From Desulfosporosinus meridiei DSM 13257 (GTDB taxonomy: Bacteria > Bacillota > Desulfitobacteriia > Desulfitobacteriales > Desulfitobacteriaceae): DNA of 64,000 nucleotides. The notes beneath the pieces were generated by a model. The model did not search any database, was not told the origin of the DNA, and worked only from the letters and a program-made list of their open reading frames with translations. The DNA is taken from NCBI RefSeq assembly GCF_000231385.2, contig NC_018515.1, forward strand, positions 1,942,501 to 2,006,500, given 5' to 3'. Position 1 is the stretch's first letter. Each line of letters starts with the position of its first letter. Both the position numbers and the translations under genes were made by a program. Shown here in pieces: positions 52,241 to 62,243 of this stretch.

Positions 52241-55200
52241 TGATTTGGTAGTTCAAATTGAATACGAAAGAAGAAAAGGATCGGGTGTGCTTTACCAACC
52301 GGATACAAAAGTATATTCCTACTTGATTACTGCCGCGCACTGTCTCTACGGAGATAAGTTGAAGGATCAGGAAATAGAGTTTTCAAATATCCGGGTTTAT
52401 CGGCAGAAAACTGGAAAGATGGAAGAGGTAGCGGTTACAGTTTTGCAGGTGCTGCCTGTTTTGGAACGGGATTTGGTTCTACTGAAACTGAAATATCTTG
52501 CTGGAATTGCACCGTATGCAATCGAAACGGGAAGAAACGGCACAAGGGTGACAATGTTTGGATTTCCAAAAGCGTTTGAAGGGATAGAATGCCCTTATAA
52601 ACGTTATAAATTAAACGGACTTCTAAATGAATGCCCTCAACCGGGCGTGATGCAGATTAATACAGAATCACCAATAGAAACAAATGAGACTGGGGCAGTT
52701 GATCTTATATCCGGAATGTCAGGAAGCGGTATTTTTGTTATAAAAGAGCCTGCTTTTTTGCTACTTGGAATCCTATCAGAGCTTTCTTCTAGAGATGGTG
52801 CATTCGCTGGATTGCTAGGAAACAGTGTTTTAGTTTTGCAAGAAAAATTAAAAGAAGGGGAGCTTTGTGGATTAAGAGTAGTATCAGGGCTAAAAGAAAA
52901 GCCACCAGAAAGCGGATTGTTTTCAATATCTTATACAATTTCAGATGAAATCATATCAAGTATTAAAGCTGTGGAATGTACGCTGACTTACCGTGAATGT
53001 GCCGAATGGATGGAACGGAAAGCAGTTTCCTGTATTCAGATTTTAGGAGAAGGAGGAACTGGAAAAACGTCGTTTCTGTTAAGACTTGCTGCATATCTGG
53101 AAGAGCAAGAAGGAAAAACTGCAATCTATATCCGGTTAAACGACTTGAACGATTTGCAACCAGATGAAAAAGAAACGTTTTTAGAAACCGAAATTAGGCG
53201 GCAGAACGCAGATAATCTATTGGAAGATAAGAGCATTTTTCTGCTGCTGGACGGGTTTAACGAAGTAAAAAATGAAGAAAAGCTGGGACTTTCCAATCAA
53301 ATGAAAAAACTCCTAATTCCGGGAAAGGTGAAAATGATCCTGGCATCGAGACGAAAAATAGACGGCACGGTGGGAATTTACGGAATCAGCACCTTTACAA
53401 TGGAGCATCTGCGAGAGGAACAAATAGAGAATTATTTAAAACGTCAGAATATTGAAGGAAAACAGGCAGAACCGTTTTGGGATCTGTTGAGAAACCCGAT
53501 GATGCTGACCGTTTATACCAAAACTTGTGAAGAGTTAAATCATCATCAAGATATAGAGTATTTCAGATTTAATGAGGATTATCAGACCAAAGCCGAATTG
53601 ATGAGCAACTATCTCGAAAGTCTTGCAGCAAAGCGTTTTAATCAAGTGATGGGGGGAACAGAAAGACAAAAAGAATTGACACAAGTGCTTTATGTAATTC
53701 ACTTTGTTCTACCTTATCTCGCATACCGGATGGAGAGTCGAAACGAATTTGCAGTAGGATCAGACAAGGTTTATCAGGAAATCGAACAGTTGTTAATTTC
53801 TGAACATACAAACTCTCTTTATTTAAAAAACTGGTTTGGAAGGCGGGGGATTTCTGATGTTCAGTACTTAAACAGGCTGGATACCGTTGAGATCATTGAG
53901 TACCTTAAGAATTTTCCAACCGTGTTTTGTCAAGAAAAAAGCTGGCATTATACGCACCATCATTTTCGCGATGAGTTGTCGGCGCAGTTTTTGATCTCAG
54001 AGTGTGAAAAGGGAGTTTGGAAAAATGAGATTCCGCAGGTGCTTCATCATGTGTGGAGGGAAGAAATCATAGAGTTTGTCGGAGAATTATTGGGTGTGTA
54101 TAGGAAGGATTGTGCAGGAAGAATGGAGGATGTCCTCCATCAGATACTCAATCTGCTACGGGGAAAATCAGCTGAAGAAATCAGGATACCGCTCTACAAC
54201 ATTCTCCAGGTCTGGAAGAGTGCTAAGGGAAATTTGGCGGGGGAAAATTTCAACGGTCTGGATTTAAAGGGGCAGATTTTAGAACCCTATTTAAACGGTA
54301 ATGGAGGTATCCTCAAAACCGATTTTACGGATACAGTAGTCTATCCTGAAAACCTGCTTCCAGTCGGCCATAAAGGAGTGGTGTGTCAAGTCTGTTATTC
54401 GTCTGATGGACGATTGTTAGCAACTCTAGGGGATGAAGGAGATGTTTGTCTGTGGGATGCATCGATCGGTCAGTTGATCCGCAGAATGAAAATGGAACGA
54501 CATTCGTTTGGATCTGGATTAGAATTTTCTGGAGATTGTCAGCTTCTGGCAGCCGCGTCTTTTGAAAATACCGTTGTCTGGGAGGTTGAAAGTGGAGAGC
54601 GGAAGTATTGTTTTGAAGGACATAACGGGTACATAGTAAGTCATATTGCGTTTCATCCGTCAGGAATGGAACTAGCTTCTGGTGGGCAAGATGGAAGAAT
54701 TTGTGTTTGGGACATCAGGACTGGAATACAATGTTTATGTCTGGAAAACAGAGATCAAGAGTATATGGAGTATCATGGAAGAAATGAAATGTCTTTTTGT
54801 TATTCACCCGATGGAACATATCTGGCGGCAGGGTTTGAAAATGGCACGATGCAAGTATGGGAAGCACAGACCGGGCGTGAGGTTTACAATATCAAAGCAC
54901 ATCAGGGCGAAATACGGGACATCAAATTCAGTCCTGACGGTAAATATTTGGGAACTGCTAGCAGAGATAAGACTGCGGCAATCTGGGATGCTGGAACTGG
55001 CAGCAGAGTATCAAAATTAAAGGAACATTCGAGAGATCTTTTTGAACTGGATTTTAGTCCTGATAGTTCAAAAGTGGCGACGGCAGCTATGGACAATAGC
55101 GCTTGCATCTATGACGTAAAGACTGGAAAGTGTTTGAACTATTTGACGGGACATCATGACTTTGTTCAGCGAGTCAGATTTCATCCGGGAGGAGAATATC

Positions 55201-56468
55201 TGGCCACTGCTGCTTGCGATGGAACCTCTATTATCTGGGAAACCGATACTGGAAGAATACGGCATATGCTAAAAAAACATCGCGACATCGTAAGTTCAAT
55301 TTCTTTCAGCTCGGACGGACGGTATCTTGCGACCTCTTCAGTGGATGAAAATGTTTATATCTGGAATACGGCGTCAGGAAAAATCTTGTATTCTTTGAAA
55401 AACAACGGAAAACGGATAGGTGAGTTTTGGATGGCATCAGAAACCAAATTGTTCACGATGGATTATCCGGAAAATAATGCAAGAATATGGGATGTTTGTT
55501 CTGGAAAGATTCTCTGGGAAAAAGAAAATACCGACGATAGGTCTAACTTCCATCCCAAAGGAACACAATTTTTAGACTGGGTTGAATACAAGCGGTTTGA
55601 GGTCTGGGATATCAGAAAGAATACGCTGCTTTGGGAGAAAAGTTCAGAGGATGGAATTAAAAAACTTTTGTACAGTCCGAATGGAGAACATGTCATCTGT
55701 GTGTTGAAAGATGGAACGACAGAAATTTTTGATTCCAAAGATGGCAGTGCAAGGGCGGTATTGAGTGAAAAAATAGATCATGTTACGTTTCGGTCAGATG
55801 GGGCGTATCTTGTCGGAGAGACGAAAAACGAGATATTTATCTGGGACTGTGAGTATTGGGAGCTGGTTGCAGCATATCAAAAAAGTGAGGAAAGGTTTTC
55901 ATCACCTCGGTTTGTGTATGATGATCATTTTTTAGCGGTAGATGAATGGAACTACGGAATTTATTTTTTAGACTTGGAGTCTGACCGAGTTGTAAGAGCA
56001 AAAAGTAAGGAAAGAGAGCAGATCTTATCGCAGAAGGAGGATTTCTTTGTAACGATTTCTGAACAAAACGACTTAAAAACGTGGAACTATGAAACTGGAG
56101 AAGTGAAACAAAGCATCAAACTGCCTTCCGGTGAGATTAAAAAACTGACCTGCCATCTGCAATGCGGACTGGCAGCTGCGCTGTTTCGGAACGGTGAAAT
56201 TGTGATAGTACATATCCCATCCGAACAGATTCTTGCACAGATTTCGGCAATAGATGAAAATATTTGGAATCTAAAGTTTTCACTGGACGGGACAAAATTG
56301 TTTGTAACGTCGGGGCCAATCTTATACGGTCTGGAATGGAAAACAAAGCAATGGAAAACTGTAATCGATCAGAGATATGAAGAACGACTGAAAGGGTGTA
56401 ACTTGCAGAATGCCCGGTTTGATGAGGCATTGGCACTGACAGATATTGCATTATTGAAAAGATACTAA
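52221..56468 (+). CDS. Trypsin-like protease-NACHT NTPase-WD40 protein (NLR-like defence protein)
   Basis: The protein has 1415 residues with three parts. Residues 1-220 are a trypsin-like protease with triad H40 (LITAAHC), D84 (ERDLVLLKL) and S167 (ISGMSGSG). Residues about 250-560 are a NACHT/STAND NTPase with Walker A GEGGTGKTS (K282) and Walker B IFLLLDGFNE. Residues about 690-1390 are WD40 repeats (about a dozen; GHxxxV...FSPDGxYLATASRDKTAAIWD), bordered by short pentapeptide-like pieces (NFNGLDLKG; GCNLQNARFD). This is the layout of bacterial NLR-like sensors: the WD40 part binds a trigger, NACHT oligomerises, and the protease is the effector. It overlaps the MBL gene. Confidence 0.9.
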   Translation: MLEEQIDDLVVQIEYERRKGSGVLYQPDTKVYSYLITAAHCLYGDKLKDQEIEFSNIRVYRQKTGKMEEVAVTVLQVLPVLERDLVLLKLKYLAGIAPYAIETGRNGTRVTMFGFPKAFEGIECPYKRYKLNGLLNECPQPGVMQINTESPIETNETGAVDLISGMSGSGIFVIKEPAFLLLGILSELSSRDGAFAGLLGNSVLVLQEKLKEGELCGLRVVSGLKEKPPESGLFSISYTISDEIISSIKAVECTLTYRECAEWMERKAVSCIQILGEGGTGKTSFLLRLAAYLEEQEGKTAIYIRLNDLNDLQPDEKETFLETEIRRQNADNLLEDKSIFLLLDGFNEVKNEEKLGLSNQMKKLLIPGKVKMILASRRKIDGTVGIYGISTFTMEHLREEQIENYLKRQNIEGKQAEPFWDLLRNPMMLTVYTKTCEELNHHQDIEYFRFNEDYQTKAELMSNYLESLAAKRFNQVMGGTERQKELTQVLYVIHFVLPYLAYRMESRNEFAVGSDKVYQEIEQLLISEHTNSLYLKNWFGRRGISDVQYLNRLDTVEIIEYLKNFPTVFCQEKSWHYTHHHFRDELSAQFLISECEKGVWKNEIPQVLHHVWREEIIEFVGELLGVYRKDCAGRMEDVLHQILNLLRGKSAEEIRIPLYNILQVWKSAKGNLAGENFNGLDLKGQILEPYLNGNGGILKTDFTDTVVYPENLLPVGHKGVVCQVCYSSDGRLLATLGDEGDVCLWDASIGQLIRRMKMERHSFGSGLEFSGDCQLLAAASFENTVVWEVESGERKYCFEGHNGYIVSHIAFHPSGMELASGGQDGRICVWDIRTGIQCLCLENRDQEYMEYHGRNEMSFCYSPDGTYLAAGFENGTMQVWEAQTGREVYNIKAHQGEIRDIKFSPDGKYLGTASRDKTAAIWDAGTGSRVSKLKEHSRDLFELDFSPDSSKVATAAMDNSACIYDVKTGKCLNYLTGHHDFVQRVRFHPGGEYLATAACDGTSIIWETDTGRIRHMLKKHRDIVSSISFSSDGRYLATSSVDENVYIWNTASGKILYSLKNNGKRIGEFWMASETKLFTMDYPENNARIWDVCSGKILWEKENTDDRSNFHPKGTQFLDWVEYKRFEVWDIRKNTLLWEKSSEDGIKKLLYSPNGEHVICVLKDGTTEIFDSKDGSARAVLSEKIDHVTFRSDGAYLVGETKNEIFIWDCEYWELVAAYQKSEERFSSPRFVYDDHFLAVDEWNYGIYFLDLESDRVVRAKSKEREQILSQKEDFFVTISEQNDLKTWNYETGEVKQSIKLPSGEIKKLTCHLQCGLAAALFRNGEIVIVHIPSEQILAQISAIDENIWNLKFSLDGTKLFVTSGPILYGLEWKTKQWKTVIDQRYEERLKGCNLQNARFDEALALTDIALLKRY

Positions 56469-57939
56469 TATCTGAATGACGTGATGAAAAAAGGCTGTCC
56501 TAGAAATTGATTTGTTAATACTTGACTTCCATTAGGCAGTAATATCAAGCACTCAACTAACCAATTGTTAGGTGATGGTAAAAAAATATTTGATCTGTTC
56601 GGTGATACTTAAGTTCAGGATATTCGCTAATTGTTATGAAACGGAAATTAGGAGCTAACCCAAAGTGGCATGTTTAATTCTAATTCAATATCATAAATGC
56701 TGGTATTCAGTTGAAATCAAGCCAAAAATAAATGAGGTAGCGGATCTTTTTAATGTTTCAAGGTTATCATTTGTGGAGACTACTCTTTGCATACGGAGCA
56801 TAGCTCTATTGGTGGAGTATTGTGTATATATTTAAATGTCATTCCAATTATGAGACAAACAAGAAAGGAATACCAAAGCCGTGGTATTTCAAAGAGTAGC
56901 GGTTGAGTTTGTAGATGGAGATAACTCGAGGCTCTTTTGCCTCGAAGGAAATTGAAATCCAACCACCTTTTTCAAATTACTCAATTTTGACGGTTTTTTA
57001 GATATTCATAAGACTTTCGAAGATAAGTAAAAACTTTCCGGATGTAGTTCTTCTAATTGAAAATAGAAGCGGGACTCAGGTGGAGATTTTAGCATATCAT
57101 ATCCAGCATTGATCAACTAAAGGAGCTCTTATGGGCTATAGAACAATGCAATTTTACTTAAGAATCATAATGGACATTCCACAACCTTTTTACAACTCAT
57201 CAAATTAGAAAACCAAGCAGGGGGTTAATGACAACTCTCTTTAAAGAGATTAAAATTATAAGGAATAACATCTTAGGGATTCGTCGGTGGGGAAAGTGTT
57301 CTACCAAACCATTTTGTCCAAAAGTTGACGGTGTAATATGACCTTAATTTGACGAAATACTTGTCCAAAGCCATGTTTATGCGCTTGTTGGCATATAATT
57401 TGACAAACTAAAATATCCCACGTTTTCACGTTTTCACGTTTTGGGACAAAAATGGCGTTGACGGACTGATTTGGCCATTTTGCTATACAATTCGGACATT
57501 GACGGTCGTCTTGCCGCAAGGAGCTATAGTCCCAAAACACAGCTATAACACATGCCACTATTCGGCGGAAAACTTTGAAGTTGTCATTTATTGTCGTTCC
57601 GCGTCGGGTCCAGGAACCTTTGCGGCGCGACAAGTTCAGCCGAGTAGTGTTAGGGTTACATACTTATTTTGCAAGTGTAAACCAAGAGTTTTTGAGACCA
57701 AATATTGGTTGAGGGTTGACCTGAACATATGTTTGGTCTAATAATATGTTGTGACATTAATTGACAAAAAGTTGTTTATAAATCGTATATTAAAAAATGC
57801 TTAGAGCCAAACGGTATAGAGAAGAGCTTTGCTTACTTTGAATTTAACAAATGTATGAATTTCTTGGATTAAATCGATTACGAAAATTAATATCGTGTTA
57901 TAGAGATATTGAATAAGGGAAGGGCGAGGTAAATTATAT
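56469..57939. other. 1.47-kb noncoding gap with TTGAC-type repeats
   Basis: No convincing gene is present. Between 57320 and 57770, TTGAC recurs at least seven times on the plus strand, three times as (A/T)TAATTTGACAAA-like sites (about 57342, 57396 and 57756). CGTTTTCA is tandemly repeated near 57425. The 57301-57633 minus-strand frame has no ribosome site. The pattern resembles the multiple transposase-binding sites at Tn7-like element ends, but no transposase gene is in the window. The first 800 bp are plain AT-rich sequence. Confidence 0.4.
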
Positions 57940-60900
57940 ATGCTCTTTATTAAATCAGATCTCGGTGCACAATCAGCTTGGAAGGGTTATTCGTCTCAGA
58001 CCCTATATATTGCTTCAAGGATAATGGAGGATACAGCCAATGACGAGTACTATCCGGAACACCTTGAAGATCTGTTGATTAAACGTGATGGACAAGTTGT
58101 TGAAGCTGTACAGGTGAAAAACCTATCCGACCCTCTTGCTATCTCTGATTTAGCTTCAACCAAGGAGTCCAGGAGTGGAGAAGGTTTTTTTAAGAGGACA
58201 TCAAGTTTACGCAATTCCGAACGTATGCTTCAAACACTACGAATTGTATATTTCGGGGAATTGGGACAGGAGTTGCAGGAACTTTCTAATGGGGATATTT
58301 TAACTCATAATAAAATCAAAGATAAACTCATAAACAAACATGGACTATCAAATGAGGATGCTTTATGGATTTTAGCCAAAATCCGTTTTCAAAAGGCTGA
58401 TATTCAATTGTTGGAAGAACAAATACTTAGCCAGCTTCAATCTTATGTTCCCACGATGGCAGCTCCGGAACTGGCCCGCACTCTTTTAATTCAATATATC
58501 TCCGATCTGTCTAAAACCAAAGGTTATACCTCGTTGGCCCTGTGGAAGGAAAAAATATATAAAATCGGTACGGATATAGCTGCCATGGACGGATATTACA
58601 AAGAATATCAAAAATCCCTAATCCGGCTGTGCGACATGATCTCGGAAAAGCCACTGGAGATACTTAAGCAAGAATTTTCACAGGGTATTTCTACCCATCC
58701 TGCGCATATTCGGAATAATTTAGACTTTGTTCGTAAAGAATGGCTAGACAAACTCGACGCGGCACTGAGCAATTATAAAGCCGTAATTATCAAAGGGGTG
58801 TCTGGGCAGGGAAAAACCGCCTTATGTCATAGATTTCTTTTGAATAAGTATCCTGAACAGCTTGTGTTTTGCATCAGACATGTACAGTCGCCTCGCCAGG
58901 CTGAAAATCTGGTAAGTGCCATGCAAGGCATTCTTAAACATGCCCGGGATATTATTTTATATATTGATGTCAATCCGGGAGAGGTCAATTGGACCCTATT
59001 GCTTCAGGAACTGCAGGCGAGAGGGGTTTCGGTTCCGGTCTTGGTATCCATCCGGGAAGAAGATTTTAAATTAGCTAAAGCGGATGAAAGCGTTATCTCA
59101 ATCGATGTGATCGAATTGCATTTTTCCAAGATAGAGGCGGAAAATATTTTTACGGCTTTTACATTGGAGAACCCGCATCCGATTTTCCGAAGCTTTGAGG
59201 AAACATGGCGGCAGTTTGGGGAAGAAGGTCCGTTCTTAGAATTTATTTATCTTCTCAACAATAATCAGACCTTGCGGCAGCGGCTGCTTATACAGATAGA
59301 ACGCTTAATCAGCGAGAAGAATCCTGACTCCTGGCTTATGCTCCTGAATTTGGTTTGTTATGCCGGGAAGATAGGTTGTCCTGTTCTACATGAGGATGTT
59401 AAACGTGAATCTAACTGCGACACGGCCATTGCCGCTTTGGATAGAATGAGTAAGGAATATTTACTAAAAAGTTCCGATGACGGCCGATTTATTGAAGCGC
59501 TTCATCCTTTACGGGCGGCTATTCTTTACAATATCCTTCAGGAGAAAATTGCTTATAGTCCTGCCGAGCTGCTTATTACAGCGATAAAATGTGTCGAAGG
59601 CCACTATCCACAAATCATGTTAATGGATTATTTTACACATAATCCATTTAATCCGTCAGTAATAAGTGCGCTTACTGCTGTTTCATGCCGTGACTGGACT
59701 ATGTACGCTTGTATACTGAAGACAATGCTTTGGCTTGACGTAAAATTGTATGCCGAACGCAATCAAGAGGTATATGACCAGCTTATCGCTGAAAAGGGCA
59801 ATGGCTGGCTCGTTTTTTCACCCCTTGATATTTCCGGTCAATTTAGGCCAAATATATTTATCGCAGAAGGCATGGCGGATAATTTCCCTGAAAAGGCGGA
59901 AGCGATACGAAACAATATCGAATGGATGAAAAATTCACTGACCAGTACGGTTATTACTTATGAGACAGTAGATCTTTGGGTGAAAAATGCGAACGTCCCG
60001 CTCAACGCGCCTAAAGCGGATGCTGAATGCTCTGATTTTGGTTACGCTTTATTTTGGTTAGCCAAAAGAGGACAAATAATTCAATTGCCATTTCCACATG
60101 AGATACTCCAAGAAACGGCTAAAGACGGTGACATCCAGGCTAAGGCGGATATGGCGGCCGGCCTTTATTTTCAGGAGAAACAGGATGATTATGCGCTTTG
60201 CGTAGCGATTTTAAGAGCCCGTATTATACAACACTTTCGTGTAATTAAAATGACAGTCATGAAATCGGAAGTATGCTATGAGTTTGTCCCGCCATACTTT
60301 GCTGATGATGAGAATAGTCATTTGCCCAAGAATTTCAATCATTACTGGGTCATGAATATGGTGGATATCTTAAGCAAGCTATATCCGGATAAAGAATTTA
60401 TCGGCGCCAAACTGATTGGGGTTGATTTGTTTCGTGATTTAGGGATACAAACAATGGATTATCAGAAACGAATTAATCGATCCGATTTACCGTATGAGTG
60501 GATAACAGAAATAAATTCTTGGTTTATAACTCGTATAAATTACGGAAAAAGACCTGCAGACTGGAAAGAATATGTTAAGCGGGTAGACACCATACGCCGG
60601 AATGCTTTGGATTTGATTTATATTGTTATTGAAACACTAGATTACCTCTATAAAAAATGTTCTATTGATCAAGCACGAATTGATAAATTGCTAAAAGCAA
60701 TCGACCTATTTAAAAGCCTTATACACGATGAATTCCTTCTTCCTAAAAATGCAGTTGATTCCTATTGTTTGTATCGAGAGGGTATGTCTTCAAGCGATAA
60801 TGAAAATGAAAAAAATAAGTTGATGAAAACAAAGCGAGCCCCTGTCTTTTCTGGATTTTCTTTGCATTTTTATCAGGATCTTAGAAAGAATTTTCATGAT

Positions 60901-62037
60901 GTATATCAAAGTTTAGATAATTTCATAAATAATGGCTTTCCAAATATACTGGCTTCACGAATTAAAAGAGAAGAAATTGATCAATCGAAAAATCCAAGGC
61001 TCACACTTATTAACTTGTGCGATGCTTCTAAAGCGCTTTTGCGAATGCAGCAAGAATTTAACAGACTATTTTTTACCTATGTGGCAAAAGACTATCCTGC
61101 ATTCGAACAAAATGAACAAGAAGAAATGCTTACGCTGCTGAATCTATGGCATCATGTATTAAGCAATCCACCCCGTGGATTTACACTGAGATATGAAGCC
61201 AGACAATATTACCGGAAAACAGGTAAGTTTGTTAAAGACGGCTTTGAAAAAGCTGTCTCCGCAACAGGAAGAGTTGTTATTATGGATAAATCAGCGGTTG
61301 AAGACAAAAAAACGGTATATTTGTTACAGGATTACGATCCTTTTCAGCAAATACCAATTGAAAACATGCTTAAGGATATATACTTAAATTTACGCAAGCA
61401 ATGGAAAGACGCCGCAGAATTTCAGAGTATGCGATGGTACTTGGAGACCCAGTGGCCCAAGATGGTTTTCGTACCCTTGTACCAAGGATTGCCTATATTT
61501 GGCGGGTTCCAAATGCCCTTGTATAAAATTTTGGATACTGATGAGGATCAGCTTGTCACCTCTTTATTTGCGGCAGAAATTCCGGTGGAAATTTTTAATC
61601 AATTGGATATTGAGTATTTTAGAATAGAAACCTGGCAAAAGGCTGTCGGCAATATGGGGAAATTAAGACTGTTACTCATTCAGTATAACGATGTAGTAAA
61701 GCATATATCAGGTGAATCTGATGTTTGTGAACAAGGTCTTGTGATTTATTTGCAGGCATTGTTCAACGATATTGCCGAAACTATGATGAATATCATAAAG
61801 CTTATTGAACCGGGAACCAATATTCTAGCCAGTACAGGAGATGCTGACGTAGAGGAACTCTTTGCTCTCATGACTGCCCCTTTGAAAAAGGCTGAAGACA
61901 TTGAAGACATCGTGAAGTCGCTTTGTCCCTTTGATGAATTGCCGGAGCAACTAAATAATGCGGTGCTTGCCATGGTGCTCTTAACGCCTTGGCTCATAAA
62001 GAACCGAAAAGCTTCTACACATAAAGATTTCTATTAA
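57940..62037 (+). CDS. Cap4/DUF4297-like nuclease fused to a STAND-type NTPase
   Basis: The protein has 1365 residues. The first 150 form a PD-(D/E)xK-type domain of the Cap4/DUF4297 kind: GYSSQTLYIASRIM, acidic D44 in HLEDLLIK and the E55/Q58-x-K60 motif in VVEAVQVKN. A P-loop NTPase follows with Walker A KGVSGQGKTALC (K292) and a Walker B-like DIILYIDVNP. The remaining 900 residues are mostly helical and of unknown fold, suited to be the sensor. It is a single-gene unit, 1.47 kb from the NACHT gene, and resembles the Avs-type nuclease-STAND proteins without being clearly one of them. Confidence 0.82.
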   Translation: MLFIKSDLGAQSAWKGYSSQTLYIASRIMEDTANDEYYPEHLEDLLIKRDGQVVEAVQVKNLSDPLAISDLASTKESRSGEGFFKRTSSLRNSERMLQTLRIVYFGELGQELQELSNGDILTHNKIKDKLINKHGLSNEDALWILAKIRFQKADIQLLEEQILSQLQSYVPTMAAPELARTLLIQYISDLSKTKGYTSLALWKEKIYKIGTDIAAMDGYYKEYQKSLIRLCDMISEKPLEILKQEFSQGISTHPAHIRNNLDFVRKEWLDKLDAALSNYKAVIIKGVSGQGKTALCHRFLLNKYPEQLVFCIRHVQSPRQAENLVSAMQGILKHARDIILYIDVNPGEVNWTLLLQELQARGVSVPVLVSIREEDFKLAKADESVISIDVIELHFSKIEAENIFTAFTLENPHPIFRSFEETWRQFGEEGPFLEFIYLLNNNQTLRQRLLIQIERLISEKNPDSWLMLLNLVCYAGKIGCPVLHEDVKRESNCDTAIAALDRMSKEYLLKSSDDGRFIEALHPLRAAILYNILQEKIAYSPAELLITAIKCVEGHYPQIMLMDYFTHNPFNPSVISALTAVSCRDWTMYACILKTMLWLDVKLYAERNQEVYDQLIAEKGNGWLVFSPLDISGQFRPNIFIAEGMADNFPEKAEAIRNNIEWMKNSLTSTVITYETVDLWVKNANVPLNAPKADAECSDFGYALFWLAKRGQIIQLPFPHEILQETAKDGDIQAKADMAAGLYFQEKQDDYALCVAILRARIIQHFRVIKMTVMKSEVCYEFVPPYFADDENSHLPKNFNHYWVMNMVDILSKLYPDKEFIGAKLIGVDLFRDLGIQTMDYQKRINRSDLPYEWITEINSWFITRINYGKRPADWKEYVKRVDTIRRNALDLIYIVIETLDYLYKKCSIDQARIDKLLKAIDLFKSLIHDEFLLPKNAVDSYCLYREGMSSSDNENEKNKLMKTKRAPVFSGFSLHFYQDLRKNFHDVYQSLDNFINNGFPNILASRIKREEIDQSKNPRLTLINLCDASKALLRMQQEFNRLFFTYVAKDYPAFEQNEQEEMLTLLNLWHHVLSNPPRGFTLRYEARQYYRKTGKFVKDGFEKAVSATGRVVIMDKSAVEDKKTVYLLQDYDPFQQIPIENMLKDIYLNLRKQWKDAAEFQSMRWYLETQWPKMVFVPLYQGLPIFGGFQMPLYKILDTDEDQLVTSLFAAEIPVEIFNQLDIEYFRIETWQKAVGNMGKLRLLLIQYNDVVKHISGESDVCEQGLVIYLQALFNDIAETMMNIIKLIEPGTNILASTGDADVEELFALMTAPLKKAEDIEDIVKSLCPFDELPEQLNNAVLAMVLLTPWLIKNRKASTHKDFY

Positions 62038-62243
62038 GCCAGGAGTTCTTAGACTTATTAAAACTTGAAATACCTTGAGTATGAGGTTTTTAGAAGGAAC
62101 AAGACCGTCTATTTGAATCGGATTTTGACAAGTTTATCAAGCAAACCCTGGGGCCTGACCCAGGGGACTCCGGTACATAAGATGTTCCATGGACCAAGAG
62201 GATCAGACCTTCTCTGAGTTTGATAAGCAAAGGGGTGAAATCG

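Noticed and set aside
57301-57633. 110-codon frame on the minus strand in the defence-island gap
   Set aside because: It has no ribosome site, odd composition and covers the TTGAC repeats, so it is probably noncoding.
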